A stretch of DNA of 64,000 nucleotides from Limosilactobacillus sp. WILCCON 0051 (GTDB lineage: Bacteria > Bacillota > Bacilli > Lactobacillales > Lactobacillaceae). The stretch is taken from assembly GCF_039955095.1 (NCBI RefSeq), contig NZ_CP154878.1:1798001-1862000 (forward strand), written 5' to 3'. The stretch's first letter is position 1. Each line of letters opens with the position of its first letter. The notes beneath the pieces were generated by a model. That model did not search any database. It saw nothing but the letters and a program-made list of their open reading frames with translations, and had not been told where the DNA came from. Below, piece after piece: positions 15,451-25,717 of the stretch. The position numbers and the translations under genes are program-made.

Positions 15451-18400
15451 TTAACCGACTTTGGATTCCAGTGTTTTAATGCGTTTGGTCAGTGCCTTAA
15501 CAGCGCCAAACAGTGCTCCGATCATATTGTCATCGTCACGGCTGACTCCGTTCGGCGCGATAAAGTCCTGTGGCGTCTGATACTGAGCCACGTCATGCAC
15601 GTCATCGATGATCAGTCCGATGTGGCGGTGCGTATCGCCATTGGCAACGTCTGTCTTGTACAAGAACGTGGTCAGGTCAGTGCCGTTGACCATCTCAAGC
15701 ATCTTGTCATCATCGACCGACTGGATGTCCGTCTTGGTTGACAGCGCCGAGTGCTGAGAGTGACCAGCCGCCTCAACCCAACCATTAATCCATGCCCAGC
15801 CATCAACTTGTAACTTGGTAGCAGTTGAGCTACTGTCGCCGTCCTTGTAGATGTGGAACACGTTATCACTGCTGAGACAAGCATGAGCCTTGTCAGCTTG
15901 CATATGAATGTTATGAGTGTTGGCTTCCACACGTGCCCACGTGCTGTCTGCACCCCAGACGCCAAGATTGACGTGCCGCTTATCACCATCGACCCAAAGC
16001 CCAGTTGTCTGGCGGTCTGGCGTTGATCTGCCGGATTGGACGAAGCCCACCTGCATAGCTGCCGACGATGCGCAGATACGTGCCGATTCATCTTTGATCG
16101 GCGTTAATGCAAACGACCTATCGTAGCGAACTCGCAACTCATTACCACCAGTGCCATTACGCACCGTAGCAATCGGATTGCCACCAGAGAACTCAATACC
16201 GCCGTTGACTGCGTTGGAGTTGTAGAACTTGATATTTTGACTGTCAATTGTTGTACCGTTACCGCTTGAACGGAAGTCAATCAAGCCACCACCATTGACC
16301 GTCATATACCCAGTTGTGATTTTTCCTTGAGAAATGGTTGTACTATATCCAGTACCGCTATTCTTAACGCCGTTGTAGTCAATGTAAGTCTGGTCACCAT
16401 TCTTAGCTGACGAGTGCAAACCAACGTGGTTAGTGCCAAGTACGCCTAAATCAATCGTGTTACCGTTGCTATCGCCCAAGTGCACCGTACTACCCGTTAG
16501 CGTTCCAGTCTTAATTTTATCGGCAGTTAGATCGGCAATACATGCGACTGGGATAAAAGCTGAACCAGAGAAGACAACTGAGCTTGCGTTCAGCGCCAGT
16601 TTGCCCTTCCCGTTGCTTACCTGAATCAGCGTATTGCCACCCGCCTCTTGATTGATTTGGCTGACAACATTGCCTTTCTGCACCCGCAGATTGATATCGT
16701 TTTTGAGCTGAGTGATCTGCGAGTTGTAGTCGCCACTCGATACCTTAGTGGCAATCAGATTAGACAGTTGAGTAATTTTACTCGACCCGTCTGAGTTGTA
16801 TACGTCAGCTTTGATACCGTCCACACTGGCACTCAAGTTGGTATATTTGTCCGTTAAACCGTTCTTAACTGACGTCAAGTTGGCATTAATACTGTCAGCC
16901 GTTTGTTTGACTTGCGTTTGCGTGTAGGTCTGTGTTGCATAACCCTTAGCATCAAGGTCACTGCTCGACACCTTAGACGCAATCTGGTCAGCCTGTACTT
17001 TAAGCTGTGACTGCAACTGTTGGACAGTTCTATTGGTCTTGTTGACTGTTTCCTGGTCGGCTTTAAGCGCAATGGCTTTTTTATTCTGGTCGATTGCCGT
17101 CGAGTTGGTCGTGATTTTGACATCAGTATCTTCTGGGGCTGGCGACCAGGCATGTGAAACGGTACCTTCTTCAAGCATTAACTTGCCAAACTTCAAATAT
17201 GTTCCTGTACTTAGATCAAAAGCGCTATTTAAGTAGAAAATATCAAACAATCGTACACTATTATCGCTCTTGCCAGGCCACATATAAGTCGAGTAGAGCT
17301 TATATTTATTTTCGCCAAGATTAATTAACGTTGCTGGTTGGCCGTCATGCTCTACACTGGTAAACCATGTAATTTGTATACCACTACTGTTTCCGAGTTT
17401 TGCATCGGTTTCAAACCATATTGTTTGAGTATATGTTGTCCCTTTGGTCAGAGTATGGTAAAAGGTGTGTGGGTATTGTGGAAGAACTTCTCTATTAATA
17501 GTATTTGTTGGCAATTTCAAATAAGCATAGCCATTTTCCCACGTCGTAGTAGGAATTCCATAACCCATCGTATATTCCTGATCAGTACCAATAGCTAGAT
17601 TTCGTCCACCGCCATTGCTGGTAATGTCATCAATCTTGCTGTTGGCATTGGCTAGGCTCGTTTCCATGCCGCTAACTTTAGAACTAAATCCCGATGCAGT
17701 CTGTTTAAGCGTACTGATGTCGCCTTGCGCACTGCTCATCTGACTGGTCAGCGTATTGGCGTCAGCCTGCAGTGTGGCAATATTGCCCGCATGGTCGCTG
17801 GTCGTCTTTTTGAGCCCCGACACGTCCGACTGGAGCGTAGAGATGTTGCCTTGTGCATCGGTCAGCGTGTTTTTAAAACCAGTTGCCGTAGCCTGGAGTG
17901 TGGATATATCACCTTTGGCACTGGTCAGCGTCTGACTAAAGCCTTTGGCGTCCAACTTGATCCGATTGATGTCACCCGCCGTGTTAGCAAACTTAGTATC
18001 AAAACCATCCGCGCGCGACTGCAAGACTGCGATATCGCTCTTGGCATTTGTCAGTGTCTGCTTAGTACCAGTTGCATCCGTCTGGATAACAGCAATATCG
18101 CTTTTAGCGTTGGTAAACTGCGTGTCAAAACCATCGGCGCGCGTCTTGAGCTTGGCGATGTCGCCTTGTGCGTTACTGATTGTCTGCGTCATGCCCTTAG
18201 CGGTAGCCTTGATTTGACTGATATCGCCTGCCGCATCAGCATACTTGGTTTCAAGCTCGCTCGCTGTTGCCGTCACACTGGCTACGTTGCTGTTAGTGTC
18301 CGACAACGCCGCACTGTACGAATTAGCCGTTGCCTGCAAGCTGGAGATATTGCCGGCCGCATCTGACAAGGCTACACTGGCCGAGCTTGCCGACACCTTG

Positions 18401-19194
18401 AGCTGGCTGACATCGCCTTTGGTATCCGCCATGTCCTGCTCAAGCTGTCCGGCTTGGCTCTTTAGGGTAACAATGTCAGCACCATTAGCACTCGCTTGTG
18501 ATGCATACGATGACAAGCTCTTTGCCTGGCTGGTCAGACTGGTCTTGGTATCAGCAATGTCGCTCTTAGCCACCGCAACGTCTGACTGCGTGGCGGTCAC
18601 GTCTGCCTGCACTGCTGCTACGTCTGATCGTACGGCAACGATATCAGCTTGTGCCGCACTTGCCGACGCTTTAGCCTCATCAGCCGCCGCAATCGCCTCA
18701 GTTCGAGCGCTTGAGATAGCCGCACTGGCCGATGCGTAGTTCTGGTTGATTAAGTCGACGTTGGACTGTGCTGCATTCCATGCCCGCAAACCATCGCTCC
18801 TGGCAACCACAGCGTCCGACACGGCATCACTGACAGCTGAGTTGATCTCTACGATTGACTGGCTGTTGACTCGCGACTTTTCGATTGCCTCGTTGGCATA
18901 TGCTACAGCACTGTCAGCCTGCTTAATTGCCGGCTCAACGGTATTGGTTAGTTCTTGATTGACTTTCTCCTTAACCTTCTCATGCAGACCGTTGTTCCAC
19001 AGCCCGTCCGCATCATTCTGATCATACAGGCGACCGTAGATAGTATCCGTTACGTGGAAGGTGTTTCCGTTGTCAAACGAGTAACCACGACCGATTATGC
19101 CCGTCTTGGTATCACGACCAATTTCGCCAATAATCAGCTTGACTTTAACATCATCCACCGCTGTCTTGCCGTTGTTTGTCGACGTATTGCCCAA
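15451..19194 (-). CDS. Long tail fibre / tip protein with S74-type C-terminal chaperone
   Basis: 1247 residues. Residues ~1-60 are a tail-attachment segment. Residues ~95-500 contain about a dozen 21-22-residue coiled-coil repeats with core GDISTLQATA and GFDTQFTNAKSDIA. Residues ~530-690 are a carbohydrate-binding-like module starting GGRNLAIG. Another coiled coil and beta-helical stretch follow, and the last ~110 residues match an intramolecular chaperone / peptidase S74 domain (STKTDIQSVDD, HIGLIIDDVHD, DDNMIGALFGAVKALTKRI). TTG start nine bases after AAGGAGG; it overlaps the upstream gene by 44 bases. Confidence 0.85.
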   Translation of the reverse strand: MGNTSTNNGKTAVDDVKVKLIIGEIGRDTKTGIIGRGYSFDNGNTFHVTDTIYGRLYDQNDADGLWNNGLHEKVKEKVNQELTNTVEPAIKQADSAVAYANEAIEKSRVNSQSIVEINSAVSDAVSDAVVARSDGLRAWNAAQSNVDLINQNYASASAAISSARTEAIAAADEAKASASAAQADIVAVRSDVAAVQADVTATQSDVAVAKSDIADTKTSLTSQAKSLSSYASQASANGADIVTLKSQAGQLEQDMADTKGDVSQLKVSASSASVALSDAAGNISSLQATANSYSAALSDTNSNVASVTATASELETKYADAAGDISQIKATAKGMTQTISNAQGDIAKLKTRADGFDTQFTNAKSDIAVIQTDATGTKQTLTNAKSDIAVLQSRADGFDTKFANTAGDINRIKLDAKGFSQTLTSAKGDISTLQATATGFKNTLTDAQGNISTLQSDVSGLKKTTSDHAGNIATLQADANTLTSQMSSAQGDISTLKQTASGFSSKVSGMETSLANANSKIDDITSNGGGRNLAIGTDQEYTMGYGIPTTTWENGYAYLKLPTNTINREVLPQYPHTFYHTLTKGTTYTQTIWFETDAKLGNSSGIQITWFTSVEHDGQPATLINLGENKYKLYSTYMWPGKSDNSVRLFDIFYLNSAFDLSTGTYLKFGKLMLEEGTVSHAWSPAPEDTDVKITTNSTAIDQNKKAIALKADQETVNKTNRTVQQLQSQLKVQADQIASKVSSSDLDAKGYATQTYTQTQVKQTADSINANLTSVKNGLTDKYTNLSASVDGIKADVYNSDGSSKITQLSNLIATKVSSGDYNSQITQLKNDINLRVQKGNVVSQINQEAGGNTLIQVSNGKGKLALNASSVVFSGSAFIPVACIADLTADKIKTGTLTGSTVHLGDSNGNTIDLGVLGTNHVGLHSSAKNGDQTYIDYNGVKNSGTGYSTTISQGKITTGYMTVNGGGLIDFRSSGNGTTIDSQNIKFYNSNAVNGGIEFSGGNPIATVRNGTGGNELRVRYDRSFALTPIKDESARICASSAAMQVGFVQSGRSTPDRQTTGLWVDGDKRHVNLGVWGADSTWARVEANTHNIHMQADKAHACLSSDNVFHIYKDGDSSSTATKLQVDGWAWINGWVEAAGHSQHSALSTKTDIQSVDDDKMLEMVNGTDLTTFLYKTDVANGDTHRHIGLIIDDVHDVAQYQTPQDFIAPNGVSRDDDNMIGALFGAVKALTKRIKTLESKVG

Positions 19195-20911
19195 TCTCGT
19201 TCGCCTCCTTCTGCGTAATCATGATAGTCTCTGGTTTTTTGTTGAGAGCTGCGTTAATTTTGTCTTGGCTTTCCTGTGATAGTTTCTCAAACGCTGCATT
19301 AAGTTTTTTTGCCTGACTGCTTTGATAATCAAGAACATTTTGAGCATTTGAATTAAGCACTACCGTAGATGGCTGCGTATGACTGTATGGATATTTCTGA
19401 TATCCAACTAAGTCGACTTTAGTAACGTAGTCGGCTGGCCGAATCTCCAACCTTACCATATCGCCTTCGATAATCTCTTTGCCGGGATCAACCGTAAGTT
19501 GCAGTGTGAAGTCTGGGTTGGCTTTGAATTGAGACTCAGCGTAAGCTTTCATCTGCTCTTTATCGGTTATCGTATCACTGGTGATATCATCCCCAACAAA
19601 CAGCCCCCAACGCTGGCGACTGGTTTCGTCGACAAAATAAAAAGGAGCAAAATAGTACTGCTCCTTAGAATCAGCTGTAGATGCCGTCCCATTATCACTG
19701 GATGAACCACTGGCAACGACTTTGGCCATATCATCATTACGCTCCCACCAGCTAGGTGCAAAGGAACTAATTGATTGAGTTTTACACGATTGACCAGGTG
19801 CTGGCTCATAGATCATAGTGCTGTTATCTAGAGCCATGCAGACATGATAACTGGCACCTTTAGATCCGTAGAATCCCATGTCACCCGTCTGTACCTGATC
19901 ACGGCTGATTTCATGGCCATAGGATTCCATTGATACGGTATAAGCTGGGATGTTGATTCCAAAGTCATAGTAGACTCTGCTGACAAAACTCGAGCAATCC
20001 ATGCCGTTGTATGGATTAGCAGTGCCAACTGGTCGGCCACCACCATATACATACGGGACACCGAGATACTTCTTGGCGTCGGCAATCACTGCTTGAGCAC
20101 CACCGCTGGCAGTCAGTGATCCATTAGGCAACCCAGTATCACTGGTAGTCTGGATTTCCTGCGTCGCGCCAACCAAACGAGCAGCGTTTGACATATCAGT
20201 CGTGTCATACTGCAGCTGAACTTCTGATGTATCGCGCAGGTAGTCATAGCGGTGGCCATAGTCTTTGTAAAACTCGTCATGCGAGTAGATACGCAGATTA
20301 AGATTATCTGGCCAAAAGACCGCTGATGACCATGCCTCCAGAATCCGGCTGATAGCATCCTTGCCAGAACCGGCTGCATACGGATTTTCGACCATAGCAT
20401 TGTTAAAGCTCCCAATTACCTGATAGGTAATGTTCCAGTTTTTGCCGTTATCGCCGCCGAAAAAGGCGTTAAGTATATCACCCGGAGATACCGATTGAGC
20501 GACTGTGTCAGTGCTATCCGGTACGTCCAGAGACACATTGCTGTTGCCGGTATGCGAGTACTGTCCCCAATCGACCGGATCACTGCCGTAGATGTGCATT
20601 CTGCTAATCTCACCGGAGATGTGCTGCAACGTAACGGCTGTTGTGCCAATACCGTTGGAGTAGTCCGGCTCACATTGCTTGATAACGAACCATTGCCCGT
20701 CAATTTCGACCATGTTCTGCACCGTCAGCATCTGATAGGCAACCGACTCATCGTCCCAAGCTGTAAAGTACGCTTGGTACGTGTTGTTGACTTCCCAACT
20801 GATATAGATGCTGTCTTCCAGTGCCGAGTGGAGCATGGCAATCTGATCATCACCATCAGGCACCTTCAGAGCATGGTCTTTAGTAGCAGCTACTTTTAAA
20901 GCTACGCTCAT
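19151..20911 (-). CDS. Tail-tip protein with embedded NlpC/P60 peptidase
   Basis: 586 residues. The flanking parts resemble prophage endopeptidase tail (Tal) proteins that form the tail tip. Inserted at about 275-400 is an NlpC/P60 domain: YLGVPYVYGGG, catalytic Cys in MDCSSFVSRV, His in ASYHVCMALD. It would cut stem peptides of host peptidoglycan during DNA injection. The ATG at 20911 overlaps the Dit stop as ATGA. Confidence 0.88.
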   Translation of the reverse strand: MSVALKVAATKDHALKVPDGDDQIAMLHSALEDSIYISWEVNNTYQAYFTAWDDESVAYQMLTVQNMVEIDGQWFVIKQCEPDYSNGIGTTAVTLQHISGEISRMHIYGSDPVDWGQYSHTGNSNVSLDVPDSTDTVAQSVSPGDILNAFFGGDNGKNWNITYQVIGSFNNAMVENPYAAGSGKDAISRILEAWSSAVFWPDNLNLRIYSHDEFYKDYGHRYDYLRDTSEVQLQYDTTDMSNAARLVGATQEIQTTSDTGLPNGSLTASGGAQAVIADAKKYLGVPYVYGGGRPVGTANPYNGMDCSSFVSRVYYDFGINIPAYTVSMESYGHEISRDQVQTGDMGFYGSKGASYHVCMALDNSTMIYEPAPGQSCKTQSISSFAPSWWERNDDMAKVVASGSSSDNGTASTADSKEQYYFAPFYFVDETSRQRWGLFVGDDITSDTITDKEQMKAYAESQFKANPDFTLQLTVDPGKEIIEGDMVRLEIRPADYVTKVDLVGYQKYPYSHTQPSTVVLNSNAQNVLDYQSSQAKKLNAAFEKLSQESQDKINAALNKKPETIMITQKEANEIGQYVDKQRQDSGG

Positions 20912-21750
20912 GACAGGTAGATGAACGGAAAGCTGAACGTGATGTCCACACTGCCGGCTCCTTCGGCAGTAAAGCTGTTCCATCCAGGGTCTAGCGATAT
21001 CGTCCCGTAATCAGTCTTAGTATTGGCAAGATTGCCGTCAAGATAGGTATTGACACCATTGAGCACAACCGTATGACTGCCGTCGTTAGACTGCGTGTAC
21101 TGCCAGCTGGTGCCATTGGTCTTGTTAGTAAGCTTAATGGAATTGCCGTTAAACTTGCATGAGATTTTGAGATCATGGCGCTGATAGTACGGGTCAATCG
21201 TGATATCGCTGGCGTTGTAGACGTCAAAACTCGTTGACGTAAAATGATAGCTTGGCAGATTCTTAGGCAGATTCATGCCGAACTGCCATCCATTAGCCAC
21301 ACTAGGCAATGAATCGCTCCGATAAAGCGAATAACGGTAACCGTTCGGCACGTCAAACGGAATTGAAAAGTTGGCGTCGTTAGACCCTGGGGTAATCGGT
21401 GCAATATCAAATGGCGTTGGAATGCCAAAGTATACCTTGCCTGGACTGGTATCAGTCCGCACCCGAACCAACTTGCGTGAGCCAAACAATCGATAAAGCT
21501 CATGCTTAGCCAACACCAGATCTTCATATCCGCCAAAGCTGAGCCAGAACTTCTCACTGAATGTTCTTTTAGCAAAAGTCTGACCGGCAAATGGCGAACC
21601 ATCAGTACCCGTCGTATCTTGGTACTGATTAGTAAATTGTGGCGACGAGCTGGCGTCGTCCAATCCGAGATAACGCAGTCCGGTTATCTGATCGCAGAGA
21701 TTGATTTCCTGCTGATAGCCAACCTTGATCATGATATATGGATCCGACAT
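20908..21750 (-). CDS. Distal tail protein (Dit, Sipho_tail)
   Basis: 280 residues with the Dit layout: N-terminal belt domain containing RTFSEKFWLSFGGYEDLVLAKHELYRLFG and VRVRTDTSPGKVYFG, then a galectin-like C-terminal domain with FTAEGAGSVDITFSFPFIYL. It makes the hexameric hub that joins the tail tube to the tip. Between the tape measure and Tal genes, as is usual. Confidence 0.9.
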   Translation of the reverse strand: MSDPYIMIKVGYQQEINLCDQITGLRYLGLDDASSSPQFTNQYQDTTGTDGSPFAGQTFAKRTFSEKFWLSFGGYEDLVLAKHELYRLFGSRKLVRVRTDTSPGKVYFGIPTPFDIAPITPGSNDANFSIPFDVPNGYRYSLYRSDSLPSVANGWQFGMNLPKNLPSYHFTSTSFDVYNASDITIDPYYQRHDLKISCKFNGNSIKLTNKTNGTSWQYTQSNDGSHTVVLNGVNTYLDGNLANTKTDYGTISLDPGWNSFTAEGAGSVDITFSFPFIYLS

Positions 21751-21765
21751 CTGCTCATCCCCTTT

Positions 21766-24700
21766 CTAGAATCCTAATTGACGCATACGAGCGTCTTTTG
21801 CTTCCTTTTTGTACAACTGTTGCATATCAAGACTGCCTTGTGCTTTAATTGCGTCTACCTGATCACCGCTCAGACGCAACAAAATATCAAACTTGGACAG
21901 TAACTCGTCTAACTTGTGGCTCAGAGCGTCTGACTGGCGATTATTTTCACCGACAAATTGAGCATTATGGCTCAAAGTAGGATCATCGTTGCGGAATCTG
22001 GTAACGACCTCGCCAAGCAGCTGATATGCACGTGACCGTCTGCTGATGTCGGTCGGGATGACATATTCTGGCATGTTCTTTTCTGCGATCTCATAAACGC
22101 CATGGTTAGAGATCAGACCACCGTTAGCCCAGCCGTGGCCTTGACCGACATTGCCCCAGCCGCCTTCACCGCCGTGTTCCAGAGCGTTGATAGCAGCTAA
22201 GATCTGGTCATATCCATTAAGGATTTGCTTGTGGCCAGGGATTGCCCAGCGGTTAAAAGTGCTTGGAATAAACTGCAGCAGCCCTTGCGCGGGATTGCCG
22301 TTTGCCATGTTAATGTCCCAAACCTTTTGCGGTACGGTTGGATTACCGCCAGATTCGGTCTGGATCTGTTTTAACAGTTTGGAAACTTTAGTGGCGGTAG
22401 CCTCAACCCCCAAAGTCTTGAAGGCTTTGATGATGTAAGGGCGCCAGCGTTCGACACCGGCACCGCCTGGATTGGCAAGCGTCTCAAACTGCTTTTTAAT
22501 CCAGTTGCCCATCTGCTTAGCGATATAAACCGGCACGTCCTTAACCAACTCTGCAGCAAACTTAACCGGCGTGCTGACGTGGACAAATTTTTGGAATACG
22601 GATTCCATAAATTCGACCGGCTTTGACATGATTTTGTCAACCATGCCTAAAACATCATCAGTTGCATCCCCTACTTTGTTGAGCAGAGAGCTAAAAGCAT
22701 TGCCCACACCGTCTGCATAATGCGGAATCATCCCGAACATACGCGACAGCTGATAGCTCCGTTCACCATCAAGCACACTGGTACCCTTAGGCAACGGCAG
22801 AATCAAGTTGCGCTTAGCTGGGAACATCCCAACTTGCCCGTCTTTGGTCATAAACATCTCACGGTAATGTGCCGTTAAGCCGTCATTGACTTTGGCCAAA
22901 CCGCCGGGATGAGTGTCATTGGTACCGTTGGCATAGCTTGGCATTGAAATGCTGAAATCTCCACCAATCTTAGAACCGCCGACTTTATCAAGGATCCAGT
23001 TGATACCGCCCTTGATGTCATCCATCATGGTCTTGAACGGCTTGAGTACGCCATTTACCAGGTCGACAAAGTGGCGATGCACACTGCCGACTGCATTGCT
23101 AACTGCATCTTGGATCTTGCCGAAAATGTCCTGCCAAACCTTAAGCATGTCACCTAAACGACCGTTAGTCATGTCATTCAGCTTGTTGTACATGTCGGAA
23201 AAGATCTTGCGATTGAGCTTAAACATGTCCTGCGCAGTACGTTCGGTGTCTTCACCTAAGCGATCCCAACGCCCCGAAACAAGATCATGCCAAGTAGTAG
23301 TCCGGTCCTCGATAACTTTATAGCCAGCTTGGAACGTAGACTTATGTTTGTTAAACATCTGCTGAGCCGAACGGGCAGTATCGCTGCTCAATCTGTCCCA
23401 ACCACGTTTTACGTTGTCAATGCCATCGCTGGTCTTTTTTTTCAGGTCTTTCCAGCCGTCAGCAAAACTCTTTTTGGTCGAATTCCACCAATTGCCAATC
23501 TCTTTGTTGGTTTCCTTGGTTCGTTTGACGATAAGCGTACCAAGGCCCTTAAAGGCTTTGCCGAAATCTTTGGCGAACTTGCCGATCTGCTTGTGGTACT
23601 TAATGATCAGTGCAAGTGCGACTTCAATTGCAATCATCCATGGATTAAATCCAAGCGTGGCCACCTTGAGCACACGAGCAAAAAGCCCAATCCCCTTGAT
23701 CAGAGCATTAAGGCCAGACATTGCTTTGGTAAAGACAAATGCTGCCGTAACGGCTTTGGCAAAGCCAACTACTACTGCTTTATGTTTGGAACAGTACACA
23801 GCAAAGTTGACAACCGCCATTGAGAGCTTGCCAAGGTCTTTGGCCAAGTCAGCAAATGCCTGTTTAGTAGACTTTTTGCTAAAAGCTTCTGCCAAGGCTA
23901 CTGACGCCTTAGAAATTGCCGGCAGAAGTGCCTGACCAACCTCAATCTGAATTGCTTGCGAGGCATACTTAAATCGGTCTTGAGCACTCTTAGCGGACTT
24001 CATATTGCGCAGAGCTAGCTTGCCGACATAGTCTTCGTTGTACGCAGTCTTAACCTTACCTTCGACTACATCAAGGTCCTTGAGGTTATTAGATAAGATA
24101 ACAGCGGCAGACTGTGCCGACTGGCCGAATGCCTGGTTAAAGACTTTCAGCCGGTCTGCCTTAGGAACCTTTTTATTGATCTGATCAAAGATTTCTGGAA
24201 TCGATTTGAGCTTCCCAGACTTAGTCTTGAAGTCATCAATTGACAATCCATATTCTTTAAATGCCTTTGTTGCACTCTGAGATCCGCTGGACAGACGTAC
24301 AATAATCCGCTGCAGACTGGTACCGGCTTGAGATGCTTCCAAACCGTTGTTGGACAACTCACCCAGCGCTGATGCAGCATCTCTCATCGAGATACCAGCA
24401 CCTTTTGCCGTACCGCCGGCATACTGCATACCAATACCAAGCTTCGAGAAGTCGGTAGACGTAACATCAGCCGCCTTGGCCAGAGTGTTTGCCGTATAAG
24501 ACGTGGCCTGCATCATCTTGTTGGCATTGTCGGACTTCATGCCGAAAGCTTCCAGAGTTGAGGTCGTGACTTCCATCGTGTCATTAAAGTCATCCCCGGA
24601 AGCCTTAGCTGCTTTAAGCAGTTGCGGCATGGCACCCAAGGCCATTTGACTGTCGTACCCACGCTTGATCAGCGTCTGGTAACCTTCGGCGATTTGCTGT

Positions 24701-25716
24701 TGCGATACACCGTATTTGACCGACAAGCTGGAACCATCGGCATACATCTGATTGATTGCCTTCTGGACATCCTTATGCTTTTCGCCGGCAGTCGTCATCA
24801 GGTTGGTGTTGGTGACATACGTATGCTGTATGTCTTCAGCCTTCTTGGCGCCGTCAACCGTATATGCAGTAAATGCGCTGACGGCAACCCCGGCAGCCAT
24901 AACCCCGCTTTTAACAGAATCCCAGAAACTGTTTACTTGGCCTTTAAGCTGTTCCAGCCTTGGCTGAATCTGCTCAGTGTGGTCACGCATCTTGATGATT
25001 GCATTATCAACGCGAGCAATGCCGGTTGGCTCAAGGGATGCTTCCTGTACACGAAGCTGTTTAAGCTCATCTTGTGTTTTAGCAATCGACGTTGCAGTCT
25101 GGTCTAACCGCTGTTTCTGTTTGAGATAAGCGTCAGACGTTTCGCCAGAACGGCTCTTGATTTCCTCAAGCATTCTGGACTGGATTTTATACTGCTGTTG
25201 CAGGTTTTCCAGTCCGGAAGCTAGTTGATGATAGCGTGCAACGGTTTCGGAAGCAGTGCGATGCTCGGCCGCCATACGATCAACGTAGGCTTGTGATGCT
25301 GATTGCGTCAACTTGTACTTGGACTGTAGGTCTGACAAGCCAGACGCTTGATACTCATAGGCTGCTTTAGCACGCTGAGCCTGTGCTTCGTAGCTGGCTA
25401 ATTGACGGTTGGCTTGATTGATCTGCTTCTCAAGTTTCAGCCACTGGTTGGCCTGTTTCTCGTTTGACTGGTCAAGTCCTTCTTGACGACTACGCAACTC
25501 TTCGATTTTGGCACGTTGCAGCTCCATTGCCTGAGTAAGGCCATCAAGTTTTACCTTAGCCGCCTGTGTATAGTCGCCGCTGTTTTTTAAGGCTATTTCT
25601 TGAGCCTTCCAGGCATTGGTTGTGGCTGTGATTGCGTTTCGGAAGGCGGACATGCTTCCAACGGCAGAAATCGTATCAACCGAAATCCGTGTGGCCATTT
25701 CATTCTGTACTTTCAA
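21766..25716 (-). CDS. Tape measure protein with C-terminal lytic transglycosylase domain
   Basis: 1316 residues. Residues ~20-230 are coiled coil; ~260-600 carry the TP901 core (KSGVMAAGVAVSAFTAYTVDGAKKAEDIQ). Hydrophobic helices around 640-700 could span the host membrane during injection. Near residues 1110-1215 is an SLT-like lysozyme segment (QIQTESGGNP, NGNPAQGLLQFIPSTF, LEHGGEGGW). Length sets the tail length. TTG start at 25716 follows GGAGGTGG; the longer TTG start would overlap that site. Confidence 0.92.
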   Translation of the reverse strand: MKVQNEMATRISVDTISAVGSMSAFRNAITATTNAWKAQEIALKNSGDYTQAAKVKLDGLTQAMELQRAKIEELRSRQEGLDQSNEKQANQWLKLEKQINQANRQLASYEAQAQRAKAAYEYQASGLSDLQSKYKLTQSASQAYVDRMAAEHRTASETVARYHQLASGLENLQQQYKIQSRMLEEIKSRSGETSDAYLKQKQRLDQTATSIAKTQDELKQLRVQEASLEPTGIARVDNAIIKMRDHTEQIQPRLEQLKGQVNSFWDSVKSGVMAAGVAVSAFTAYTVDGAKKAEDIQHTYVTNTNLMTTAGEKHKDVQKAINQMYADGSSLSVKYGVSQQQIAEGYQTLIKRGYDSQMALGAMPQLLKAAKASGDDFNDTMEVTTSTLEAFGMKSDNANKMMQATSYTANTLAKAADVTSTDFSKLGIGMQYAGGTAKGAGISMRDAASALGELSNNGLEASQAGTSLQRIIVRLSSGSQSATKAFKEYGLSIDDFKTKSGKLKSIPEIFDQINKKVPKADRLKVFNQAFGQSAQSAAVILSNNLKDLDVVEGKVKTAYNEDYVGKLALRNMKSAKSAQDRFKYASQAIQIEVGQALLPAISKASVALAEAFSKKSTKQAFADLAKDLGKLSMAVVNFAVYCSKHKAVVVGFAKAVTAAFVFTKAMSGLNALIKGIGLFARVLKVATLGFNPWMIAIEVALALIIKYHKQIGKFAKDFGKAFKGLGTLIVKRTKETNKEIGNWWNSTKKSFADGWKDLKKKTSDGIDNVKRGWDRLSSDTARSAQQMFNKHKSTFQAGYKVIEDRTTTWHDLVSGRWDRLGEDTERTAQDMFKLNRKIFSDMYNKLNDMTNGRLGDMLKVWQDIFGKIQDAVSNAVGSVHRHFVDLVNGVLKPFKTMMDDIKGGINWILDKVGGSKIGGDFSISMPSYANGTNDTHPGGLAKVNDGLTAHYREMFMTKDGQVGMFPAKRNLILPLPKGTSVLDGERSYQLSRMFGMIPHYADGVGNAFSSLLNKVGDATDDVLGMVDKIMSKPVEFMESVFQKFVHVSTPVKFAAELVKDVPVYIAKQMGNWIKKQFETLANPGGAGVERWRPYIIKAFKTLGVEATATKVSKLLKQIQTESGGNPTVPQKVWDINMANGNPAQGLLQFIPSTFNRWAIPGHKQILNGYDQILAAINALEHGGEGGWGNVGQGHGWANGGLISNHGVYEIAEKNMPEYVIPTDISRRSRAYQLLGEVVTRFRNDDPTLSHNAQFVGENNRQSDALSHKLDELLSKFDILLRLSGDQVDAIKAQGSLDMQQLYKKEAKDARMRQLGF

Positions 25717-25717
25717 G

